From Sphaerochaeta sp032144095 (GTDB taxonomy: Bacteria; Spirochaetota; Spirochaetia; Sphaerochaetales; Sphaerochaetaceae), in contig NZ_JAVSNJ010000003.1 of assembly GCF_032144095.1 (NCBI RefSeq), forward strand, positions 62,001 to 126,000: a stretch of 64,000 bases of DNA, read 5' to 3'. The translations under genes were made by a program, and so were the position numbers. The notes beneath the pieces were generated by a model. It worked only from the letters and a program-made list of their open reading frames with translations. It was not told the DNA's origin and did no database searches. Below, one piece after another: positions 39,258 to 46,247 of this stretch; within the stretch, counting starts at the first letter, position 1; every line of letters begins with the position of its first letter.

Positions 39258-40169
39258 ATGAAAAAACCGACACTGATGGTGCTGGCAGCTGGAATGGGAA
39301 GCAGATATGGCGGAGTCAAGCAGATCGATGCTGTAGGAGTACATGGGGAGACCCTCCTTGACTTTGGTGTATATGATGCCAATAAGAGTGGTTTCGGCAA
39401 GGTTGTATTCATCATCCGCAAGGACATCGAAAAGGATTTCCGCGAACGGCTCTTTGACCGGATCGCCAAGAATATGGATGCCACCTATGTGTTCCAAAGC
39501 AAGGATGCACTGCTTACCCAGGAGCAGATCCAGCTTTCCAAGGAGAGGACCAAACCTTGGGGTACCATCCACGCAGTGCTCTGTGCAAAGGAAGCTGTCC
39601 ATGAACCCTTTGCCGTCATCAATGCAGATGACTACTATGGGCGGGAAGCCTTCTCTATCCTCGGCAAGCACCTCTCCTCCTTGGAGAATGACAGCCGGGA
39701 ACATGCGATGGTCGGTTATGTGCTCGATCATACCATGAGCCTCAGCGGAACGGTATCCCGGGCCATCTGCACGGTAAAGGATGACTATCTGGTGAGCATG
39801 CAGGAAAATACCAAGATTGGGTACTCCGGGGAGAAGATCATCAGCCAGATCGACGGGAAAGATGTTGTGTTGACCGGCAAAGAGTGGGTATCGATGAATT
39901 TCTTTGGCTTCGCCCCTACCGCCTTTGACAGCTTCTCCACCTACTGGGATGATTTCATCAGGGAAAATGTCCAGACAGAGAAGGGTGAGTGCTATCTTCC
40001 CAATGGTGCGAGCAACCTTGTTACGAAGAATGAGGGCAAGATGCGCTTCTATACGACCCAGGAGACCTGGTTCGGTATGACCTACAGTGAGGACAGGCAG
40101 ATCGTGAAGGATGAGCTTGCCAAAAAGATCATCCGTGGATATTACCCGGAGAAACTCTGGAAGTACTGA
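39258..40169 (+). CDS. Sugar-phosphate nucleotidyltransferase-like protein
   Basis: The 303-residue protein has the nucleotidyltransferase opening LMVLAAGMGSRYGGVKQID and a metal-binding AVINADDYYG. These define the NTP_transferase fold that makes NDP-sugars. The substrate is not evident, because the family includes several sugars and choline phosphate. No sugar genes surround it. GAGGAG lies 7 bases before the ATG at 39258. Confidence 0.85.
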   Translation: MKKPTLMVLAAGMGSRYGGVKQIDAVGVHGETLLDFGVYDANKSGFGKVVFIIRKDIEKDFRERLFDRIAKNMDATYVFQSKDALLTQEQIQLSKERTKPWGTIHAVLCAKEAVHEPFAVINADDYYGREAFSILGKHLSSLENDSREHAMVGYVLDHTMSLSGTVSRAICTVKDDYLVSMQENTKIGYSGEKIISQIDGKDVVLTGKEWVSMNFFGFAPTAFDSFSTYWDDFIRENVQTEKGECYLPNGASNLVTKNEGKMRFYTTQETWFGMTYSEDRQIVKDELAKKIIRGYYPEKLWKY

Positions 40170-41099
40170 TCAGGACCTTTTCTTGGGCTTGCTTTGCGTA
40201 ACATCCGAAAGGCCGGCCCAAGTCTCCTCTTCAATGGGGGAAAATCCTTCCCCCAGTACCTTATATGCTTCTTGTACGATCATGAAGGCCCGCTTGTCGG
40301 CCTCATGCACGATGTTGGTCAGCTGTGCCACCTTATGGTTGGAGACAACTGTCATGATGACCGGCCTGTTCAGGCCGGTATACATACCCAGTCCGCTGAG
40401 GATAGTTCCTCCATGGCCAAGCTGTTCCAGGATCTCCTTTTGGATGACCTGCAGCTTTTCACTCACAATGAACACGGTCTTGGCAGACCTTGTGCCAAAT
40501 GAGAGCAGGACACGGTCGATGACCGTCGCCGTGATGTAGACCGTTATGGTTGCATAGAGCGCCATTTCCAACGAGAAGATATAGGCACTCGCCCCAATTA
40601 CCAGGGCATCGACCAGGAACAGCGAGGAGCCCATCGATAGTGGGGTAAACCTTGCCAGTATCTGGGCGACAATGTCAGTTCCCCCCGTATTTGCTCCGCT
40701 GCGCAATACCAGGCCAACCCCGATTCCCATCATGACCCCACCAAAAATTGCCGAAAGCAGGATGGACTGGGGGTTCTCGTAGGAGAGCACCCCTCCATAG
40801 CCAAAGATCCTGTTCAGAAGGGAGGTGAAGAGTGCAAGGAAGAGGGTGCCTGCCAAGGACCTGATGCCGTACTCCTTGCCAAAAATGGCAACGCCTATCA
40901 AAAAGAGAGGCACTGACAATACCAGGATGGAGAGTCCTGTGTCAAAGCCGAAGGAGTGGAAGAGGATGGTGGCAATGCCGCTGACCCCTCCACTGGCTAT
41001 TTTTGCTGGAGTCGTAAACAGTGCTATTCCTACCGCGGTGAGGAAGGAACCGGAAATGATGTAGAAGAGTTCCAGAAGATGGTATTGTCGTTTGGTCAT
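40170..41099 (-). CDS. YitT family membrane protein
   Basis: The 309-residue protein has five or six membrane helices in the first 200 residues (for example LFYIISGSFLTAVGIALF, then SGIATILFHSFGFDTGLSIL). It ends with a soluble C-terminal domain (KTVFIVSEKLQVIQKEIL, then GLGMYTGLNRPVIMTVVS) typical of YitT/DUF2179. The family's transported substrate is unknown. TATGCT ends 6 bases before the ATG and there is no ribosome binding site. It abuts the nucleotidyltransferase gene end to end. Confidence 0.9.
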   Translation of the reverse strand: MTKRQYHLLELFYIISGSFLTAVGIALFTTPAKIASGGVSGIATILFHSFGFDTGLSILVLSVPLFLIGVAIFGKEYGIRSLAGTLFLALFTSLLNRIFGYGGVLSYENPQSILLSAIFGGVMMGIGVGLVLRSGANTGGTDIVAQILARFTPLSMGSSLFLVDALVIGASAYIFSLEMALYATITVYITATVIDRVLLSFGTRSAKTVFIVSEKLQVIQKEILEQLGHGGTILSGLGMYTGLNRPVIMTVVSNHKVAQLTNIVHEADKRAFMIVQEAYKVLGEGFSPIEEETWAGLSDVTQSKPKKRS

Positions 41100-41136
41100 G
41101 TGTATAGCATAGCCCTTTCAGCCTAATAATTCCACA

Positions 41137-41718
41137 TCAGGGAGCCAGTTTGTCTTTCAGCGAAATGCTGATGGTTCGTATGCGCTCCAAAAGGAGGTGC
41201 TCATCCTCCTCAACGATAAGTGCATCGAGCAGGTCCTTGTGCACAAAACCTTCTTCACAGCTCTTCTGGAGAAATGCAAGCAGGGGGTCGTAGAATCCGG
41301 CGATGTTCAAGAGTGCCACTGGCTTGTGGTGGTAGCCTAGCTGCAGCCAGGTAAAGACCTCCAGGATTTCCTCGAAGGTCCCAATCCCCCCAGGAAGTGC
41401 TATGAATGCATCGGCAAGGGAGTACATGGTGGCTTTCCTCTCATGCATGGTAGGTACAACGATCATTTCGCTCTCAACGACCTCTTTGCGTACGCTAGCC
41501 AGGTTCAGGGCTTCTGGCAGTACTCCGATAACCTTGCCTCCAAGGCTGTAGACTGTTTTGGCAAGGATCCCCATCAGGCCTCGGTTCCCCCCTCCATATA
41601 CAAGCCCGATCTGCTCGAGATGCATAGCCTTTCCCAGTGCTATCGTTTTTTGTTCATAGAGTGGGTTTGCACCCATGTTGCTGCCACAAAAGACAGCGAT
41701 TGTATTGATCGTATTCAT
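41137..41718 (-). CDS. LOG-family nucleotide phosphoribohydrolase
   Basis: The 193-residue protein has both LOG motifs: GGGNRGLMG and PGGIGTFEEILE. Enzymes of this family cut ribose-5-phosphate from nucleotide monophosphates and are often named cytokinin-activating enzymes; the bacterial substrate is usually AMP-like. The start at 41718 gives the usual AVFCGSNMG opening. TTGAAG and TAAGCT are 17 bases apart and the latter ends 7 bases before the ATG, so the mRNA is probably leaderless. Confidence 0.9.
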   Translation of the reverse strand: MNTINTIAVFCGSNMGANPLYEQKTIALGKAMHLEQIGLVYGGGNRGLMGILAKTVYSLGGKVIGVLPEALNLASVRKEVVESEMIVVPTMHERKATMYSLADAFIALPGGIGTFEEILEVFTWLQLGYHHKPVALLNIAGFYDPLLAFLQKSCEEGFVHKDLLDALIVEEDEHLLLERIRTISISLKDKLAP

Positions 41719-41818
41719 ACAAAGGAGCTTACTTTGAATGCCCTGTTGCTTCAAGTTGGTTGAGGGCTAGTTTTAGGCTGGTTTTTATTGCCTGGAGTGC
41801 AACGTCTTAGCTATTCAC

Positions 41819-41847
41819 TTGTTCTTTTGATGTGGGAAGTGTATGAT
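41819..41847 (+). promoter_or_regulatory. Promoter of the outer-membrane protein gene
   Basis: TTGTTC and TATGAT are 17 bases apart. A short dyad, ATGATATGTCAT, overlaps the -10 box. The transcript would have a leader of about 50 bases before the ATG at 41903, with AGGAG near it, in contrast to the leaderless genes. Confidence 0.6.
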
Positions 41848-41902
41848 ATGTCATAGTGAATCTGGTTTCTTATTACCATTGAATGGTCAAAATAGGAGTT
41901 TT

Positions 41903-43072
41903 ATGATGAAGAAATGTTTGATGTTGCTGGTCGCGCTGGTGCTGTTTTCAGCAACCTTATTTGCTGCACCAGTTGTAGTGACTTGGGAGTGGATGCTTGA
42001 TGATCCCATGGTAACAACCTTCCGCTATCAAATCGATGGTGAAGAGCCAAACAATTGGGAAGTCGTTGATGCTTCCGTCACCAGTTATACCGTCAAGGGC
42101 CTAGATGGCTCCAAATCGTATACTCTCTATCTCCAACAGTCCTATGACGGAGAAAACTTCAGCGGAAGCGCTGTTGCAAAGTCTGAGCCGATCTTCCCAG
42201 CCGAGCCAGAAATGACTGTAGCGGAAGCTCAGCCAGCAGTTGCAGAGATTGCACCTGCCGCAGAGCCAGTTGCCGTAGAAGCTGTCGCCCCAGCTGCCGA
42301 GGAAGTGATTGCCGTCGAACCAGTTGCCGAGGAAGTGATTGCTGCCGAACCAGTTGCCGAGGAAGTTGCCCCCGTTGTGGTTGCAGAGCCTGTGGCCGAA
42401 GAGGTCATGGCCCCTGTTGTAGAGGAAGCTGCAGTTGTAGAGGCAACCCCTGTTGTTGTTGAACAACCAGCACCGGTGGTTTCTGCCCCAGTTGTTGCAC
42501 AGCCTGCCCCTGTTGTTGAAAAGAAGGCTAAGGCTGACAGCCGCTACAAGACGACCATCACCCTCGGTGGTGGCATCAATTACCAGTTTGTTACCATCCC
42601 TTCCTACACTACCCTGAACTTGCAGGCTGAGCTTGGCGTGCAGCTGAAGAACCTGATGACCTTCAACGATACCTTGGGTCTTGGTGTCGATCTGGGCTTT
42701 GCCTATAGCCCATATCTTGCCGCTTCCCACTCATGGCGCACTGCGCTCTCGGAAGTTGTCGGCGGAGACTTCAACCTGTTCTGGAATGACCTGACCCAGG
42801 CTGTTACCTTCTCTGTCGCCCCGATGCTGAACATGGAGTTTGGCAAGGTCGAGGCTGGACTTGGTCTTGGTGGTTTCGTTACCTACGGTCCTGCATTCAG
42901 CTCTTCCAAGAGTGAGAAATACATGGCAGGTGCATTTGCCAAACTGGGTCTGGCGTATCAGTTCAACAGCTGGTTCTCCATGGGCCTTGATGCCAAATAC
43001 AACTTTGTACTCACCGATTCCTCTTTCCCGACATTTGTTGATGCCAAGCTCTTCCTTGGTTTCACTTTCTAG
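41903..43072 (+). CDS. Outer-membrane beta-barrel protein with Pro/Ala/Val/Glu repeat spacer
   Basis: The 389-residue protein has a signal peptide (LMLLVALVLFSATLFA, cleaved before APVV). A fibronectin-like beta domain follows (about 22-95), then a long spacer of about 110 residues built from AEEV, AEPV and APVV units, and a C-terminal membrane barrel (about 215-389) that ends in Phe (FLGFTF), the outer-membrane signature. The spacer may cross the periplasm or cell wall gap. AGGAG lies 6 bases before the ATG. The repeats vary easily, so length could differ between strains. Confidence 0.85.
   Translation: MMKKCLMLLVALVLFSATLFAAPVVVTWEWMLDDPMVTTFRYQIDGEEPNNWEVVDASVTSYTVKGLDGSKSYTLYLQQSYDGENFSGSAVAKSEPIFPAEPEMTVAEAQPAVAEIAPAAEPVAVEAVAPAAEEVIAVEPVAEEVIAAEPVAEEVAPVVVAEPVAEEVMAPVVEEAAVVEATPVVVEQPAPVVSAPVVAQPAPVVEKKAKADSRYKTTITLGGGINYQFVTIPSYTTLNLQAELGVQLKNLMTFNDTLGLGVDLGFAYSPYLAASHSWRTALSEVVGGDFNLFWNDLTQAVTFSVAPMLNMEFGKVEAGLGLGGFVTYGPAFSSSKSEKYMAGAFAKLGLAYQFNSWFSMGLDAKYNFVLTDSSFPTFVDAKLFLGFTF
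42291..42370 (+). repeat. Tandem 30-base coding repeats
   Basis: The unit CAGTTGCCGAGGAAGTGATT plus ten more variable bases recurs at 42291, 42321 and 42351 (last copy partial). It encodes the AEEV spacer of the outer-membrane protein. Copies differ at a few bases only, which suggests recent duplication by slippage. Confidence 0.8.
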
Positions 43073-43096
43073 GGAATCCTCAGTATTTTTGAGAAA

Positions 43097-43121
43097 GGGC
43101 CCAGCGATGGGCTCTTTTTTT
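43097..43121 (+). terminator. Terminator after the outer-membrane protein gene
   Basis: GGGCCCA-GCGA-TGGGCTC forms a stem with one G-U pair, followed by TTTTTTT. It lies 24 bases after the stop codon. Confidence 0.85.
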
Positions 43122-43255
43122 GATACATAACCTTGACCTCTCAACTTTGGTATGGCTATCATAGTCAATAACGTTCTGTACTGGCGAGGTACTTTTTTCA
43201 TGGCCTTTGCCACTATGGTTTCTTCTGGATGGATTTGCCTGGAGTTGGCAAAAGG

Positions 43256-44023
43256 ATGGTTAGCTTTTTTATGAAATCAGGCCGAGTGCAAGCATGCATC
43301 GACTACATTAAGTTCAATCAGGAAGCAGAGGGGTTTGAGCTCTCAGCTTCTGAAGAGGCATATTTGCGGGAACTGCTGGAAGGGGACCTTTCTGCTGAAG
43401 AGTTGATCCAAGCGCTCATTCAGGCGGAGGCCCTTAGCACTGATCACCCGTTGCCGAAGGATGTGGGTGGTTTTATCCCCCGGACAAAGAGTCTGGTCAA
43501 CTATTTCGCCATCAAGGATAGGGAGCGCCTGCGCTCCATTGAGATGAAGATTTCCAATATCAGGACAGCTGAACTTCTTTCTGATCCTGTTGACCAACCT
43601 TTTGATTTTGCCTACCTGAAGCGAATCCATAGCCACCTCTTTGGGGACATCTACCCTTCGGCTGGCCAGATCCGGACTGTGATTGCGGCCAAGCGCACAG
43701 AATTCTGCAGCCCTGAGTTCATCGAGAGCACCGCAGAGGATATTTTTGAGAGACTGCACGCCGACAAGTACCTCAAGGATATGGACCGTGAGGAGTTCAT
43801 CAACGACCTGGCCTTCTACATGGGGGAGGTGGAGACGCTCCATCCGTTCCGTGATGGAAACGGTCGTACCACCAGACTTTTCTTCTACCAGCTTGCGATG
43901 CAGGCAGGGTATGACATTGACTGGTCTATGGTTGACCCTGACAGGCTTCTGGAGGCAGACATCAGCGCCATCGATGGCGACTACCAGCTGTTGATCGATG
44001 TGTGGGAAGAGGTCGTGATCTAG
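43256..44023 (+). CDS. Fic protein with apparent fused antitoxin domain
   Basis: The 255-residue protein has the complete Fic motif HPFRDGNGRTTR, so it should transfer AMP or a similar group to a target protein. Before it lies a conserved INDLAFYMGEVETL. The N-terminal 60 residues resemble the VbhA antitoxin type: NQEAEGFELS, then LRELLEGDLSAEELIQ. In antitoxins the motif is S/TxxxEG; here it reads NxxxEG, so the Ser/Thr is replaced by Asn and Glu/Gly are kept. The start is uncertain: ATG 43229, 43256 and 43271 are possible, and a promoter TTGACC-TATCAT lies at 43133-43162. Confidence 0.85.
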   Translation: MVSFFMKSGRVQACIDYIKFNQEAEGFELSASEEAYLRELLEGDLSAEELIQALIQAEALSTDHPLPKDVGGFIPRTKSLVNYFAIKDRERLRSIEMKISNIRTAELLSDPVDQPFDFAYLKRIHSHLFGDIYPSAGQIRTVIAAKRTEFCSPEFIESTAEDIFERLHADKYLKDMDREEFINDLAFYMGEVETLHPFRDGNGRTTRLFFYQLAMQAGYDIDWSMVDPDRLLEADISAIDGDYQLLIDVWEEVVI

Positions 44024-44043
44024 GATTCCTGCCAGAGTTGCCA

Positions 44044-44078
44044 GAGAGGATGGGTTTTTGCCTATCCTCCTTTTTTTT
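44044..44078 (+). terminator. Terminator after fic
   Basis: GAGGATGGG and CCTATCCTC pair around TTTTTG and are followed by CTTTTTTTT. It lies about 20 bases after the fic stop codon. Confidence 0.85.
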
Positions 44079-44129
44079 GCTATTTGGGCATAAAGCCGGT
44101 CGGTAAATGGAACCTTTGCCATGTCTGTG

Positions 44130-44144
44130 ATACCATCCTGGTAT
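44130..44144. promoter_or_regulatory. Operator-like palindrome upstream of ldhA
   Basis: ATACCA-TCC-TGGTAT is a perfect 6-base inverted repeat, 16 bases before the ldhA ATG. TTGCCA lies 13 bases upstream of it and could be the -35 box, which would place the palindrome over the -10 region. A regulator bound there could repress the gene. It does not match the Rex consensus. Confidence 0.5.
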
Positions 44145-44160
44145 ATAGAGGAGATGTCGA

Positions 44161-45186
44161 ATGACAAGAGTAGCTTTTTTCGATACAAAGCCTTATGACA
44201 AAACCTGGTTTGATCAGCTGGTTGGCCAGTATGATGTACATATTCACTATTTCGAATCGAAACTTAACGAGAATACCGCCCCTCTTGCGAAGGGCTACGA
44301 CGTTGTCTGTGCCTTCGTCAACGACCATATCACCAAGGACGTCATCGAACGTCTATATGAGGATGGGGTGCGCCTCATCGCGATGCGGTGCGCTGGATAC
44401 AACAACATCGATTTCAAGAGTGCCTTCGGCAAGATCCACGTGGTGCGTGTCCCCGCCTACTCACCCTATGCCGTGGCCGAGCATGCCATGGCCCTGCTCT
44501 TGAGCGTGGTCCGTCAGATTCACCATGCATACGTGCGGACGCGTGAGTTCAACTTCAGCCTGAATGGGCTGGTGGGGTTTGACTTGCATGGCAAGACGGT
44601 GGGAGTTGTGGGTACCGGCAAGATAGGGAAGATATTCATACAAATCTGCAAGGGCTTCGGGATGAAGACCCTTGCCTACGACCCCTATCCAGACAAGAAC
44701 CTGGATGTGGAATACTGTTCGTTTGAGGAGATCTGCAAACGTTCGGACATCATCAGCCTGCACTGTCCGCTCACGCCCGAATCGGAGCACCTGATCAACA
44801 AGGAGACCATCAATCTGATGAAACCGGGGGTGGTGTTGGTAAACACCTCCCGCGGAGGCCTTGTCGATAGCCAGGCACTCCTGGAAGGGATCAAGAGCAG
44901 GAAGATAGGCTCGGCTGCCTTGGATGTATATGAGGAGGAAGGGGAGCTCTTCTATGAGGATAGGAGTGCCACGCTCTTCGACGATGATACGCTGATGCTG
45001 CTCATCGCAATGCCCAATGTGCTGGTTACCAGCCACCAGGCATTCCTCACCGAAGAGGCCCTGCGAAATATAGCCCAGACAACTCTGGAGAGCATCGGTG
45101 AATTTGCAGAAGGGAAGGTCATGCCGAATGAGATCTGCTACCAGTGTGCACTATGCACCAAGGAACCTAATTCGCGCTGTTTTTGA
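44161..45186 (+). CDS. ldhA: D-lactate dehydrogenase
   Basis: The 341-residue protein reduces pyruvate to D-lactate with NADH. It has the NAD-binding motif VGVVGTGKIGKIF, the catalytic Arg in NTSRGGLVD, Glu in DVYEEEGELF, and His in VTSHQAFLT. The active-site and fold follow the D-2-hydroxyacid family, and the FEDR-like tail EDRSATLFDDDTL is that of LdhA. It would re-oxidise NADH in fermentation, fitting an anaerobe. GAGGAG lies 6 bases before the ATG. It converges on the CpXC gene with a 20-base overlap. Confidence 0.94.
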   Translation: MTRVAFFDTKPYDKTWFDQLVGQYDVHIHYFESKLNENTAPLAKGYDVVCAFVNDHITKDVIERLYEDGVRLIAMRCAGYNNIDFKSAFGKIHVVRVPAYSPYAVAEHAMALLLSVVRQIHHAYVRTREFNFSLNGLVGFDLHGKTVGVVGTGKIGKIFIQICKGFGMKTLAYDPYPDKNLDVEYCSFEEICKRSDIISLHCPLTPESEHLINKETINLMKPGVVLVNTSRGGLVDSQALLEGIKSRKIGSAALDVYEEEGELFYEDRSATLFDDDTLMLLIAMPNVLVTSHQAFLTEEALRNIAQTTLESIGEFAEGKVMPNEICYQCALCTKEPNSRCF

Positions 45187-45796
45187 TCTGGGCATAGGCC
45201 CAGGCGGAGTTGACACGAACAAACCATCCTTGTTTTACTGGGAATGATTCCGAGGTTTTCAACAGCTGGAGATAGAGGCTATCCGGGTACTGGATGGTCT
45301 CTTCCATCTCGCCCTTTTCATTGAAGATGGTAAAGAGCATCTGCTCCTCAAGGACCTGGTGGGAAGCATAGAGAAGGGTGTACCCCGGTTTTTCCATCTG
45401 CATCAAGATGTAGAGCTTGGCAAGCTCTATCGCCTTGTCGTCAAGGCCTGCGTCCAGCAGGAGGATCTTCTCCTTCAGCTCATCCGAGCTGCTTACCAGC
45501 CTCAATACCCCACACTGCCCTACTTCGGAAGCCGTTGCCTCCACTTCATCCACGTTACTCTCAGGTGCAAGCAGGATGGCAAGGGAAGCCTCCTTGTCCA
45601 AAACAAGCATCTCATGCATGACGGAGAACTGGTTGTTGCACTCTCTGCAACGGAGAGTGAAGAGCGAATCTGTGAGGATACCAAGCTTGAGGGAGGGGGT
45701 CTTCTCAAGGTCGACAATGGGGTAGAGGTTGTGCTTTTGTTCAGTCTTGCAGAAGGGGCAGCTTATGGTTGCCTCCTGGACCTTTGGTTTGTTCAT
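45167..45796 (-). CDS. CpXC-domain protein
   Basis: The 209-residue protein opens with ATISCPFCKTEQ and has a second pair CRECNNQF, which together form the CpXC zinc-ribbon domain. The rest is helical. The function of the family is unknown to me. An extended -10 (TGCTAGACT) ends 6 bases before the ATG with no ribosome binding site, another leaderless candidate. Confidence 0.82.
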   Translation of the reverse strand: MNKPKVQEATISCPFCKTEQKHNLYPIVDLEKTPSLKLGILTDSLFTLRCRECNNQFSVMHEMLVLDKEASLAILLAPESNVDEVEATASEVGQCGVLRLVSSSDELKEKILLLDAGLDDKAIELAKLYILMQMEKPGYTLLYASHQVLEEQMLFTIFNEKGEMEETIQYPDSLYLQLLKTSESFPVKQGWFVRVNSAWAYAQIKNSAN

Positions 45797-45854
45797 CGTC
45801 TGAGTCTAGCACAGGCAGTGAAAAGAGGGGAGAGGGGAAATAGGGCTGTGTCAT

Positions 45855-45900
45855 TGTTCAGGGAAAACAGTACCCCCAAACTGTCCAGGGAAAGCAGTAC
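45855..45900. repeat. Two direct repeats, possible tandem operator
   Basis: TGTTCAGGGAAAACAGTAC (45855-45873) and TGTCCAGGGAAAGCAGTAC (45882-45900) agree at 17 of 19 positions and start 27 bases apart. They lie in the 169-base gap between the CpXC gene and a small plus-strand gene, 66 bases before the latter. They may bind a regulator. Confidence 0.55.
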
Positions 45901-45965
45901 TGGAATACTCCAATATCTAGAGCGCAAGGAGTATAGTGTAGTGTATATACATTGGAGGAGAGTGG

Positions 45966-46166
45966 ATGATGACAAGGTTTTCGACAGAAGAATTACAGCA
46001 AGCCCTACGGGCTCTTGCCTCTTTGACAGGCAAGTGCGAAAAAGCCCAGGAGAAATTGAAGGAACCCTCTTCCCAGTTTACGCTTATGCAGCATAGGGTC
46101 GACTCCCTTCGTATTGCCTGCTCACTGATAACAGACCAATTGGAAGCATGGGAAAGCGCCGAATGA
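45966..46166 (+). CDS. Small helical protein, unknown
   Basis: The 66-residue product is predicted to be helical throughout (STEELQQALRALASLTGKCE, then RVDSLRIACSLITDQLEAWE) and may form a coiled coil. There is no signal peptide. A strong GGAGGAG lies 6 bases before the ATG, and a terminator follows, so it is probably a real single-gene unit. No family is recognised. Confidence 0.7.
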   Translation: MMTRFSTEELQQALRALASLTGKCEKAQEKLKEPSSQFTLMQHRVDSLRIACSLITDQLEAWESAE

Positions 46167-46190
46167 GCAAGCGATCCTCCCTGCACAAAA

Positions 46191-46212
46191 AGAGCGGGTT
46201 TCATCCCGCTCT
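46191..46212. terminator. Bidirectional-looking terminator
   Basis: AGAGCGGG and CCCGCTCT pair around TTTCAT. CTCTGTCT follows on the plus strand and AAAAA precedes it, which gives a U-run on the minus strand. It lies between the small helical protein gene and the convergent rlmKL gene. Confidence 0.75.
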
Positions 46213-46247
46213 CTCTGTCTAGGTTTCAGGGTATTCTGAGTTCCCCG

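Noticed and set aside
42101..42730. Minus-strand ORF rich in Asn, Gly and Phe over the outer-membrane protein gene
   Set aside because: The low-complexity product mirrors the repeat spacer on the other strand.
43343..44188. 281-codon minus-strand ORF over fic
   Set aside because: Shadow of the Fic gene, which keeps its full catalytic motif.
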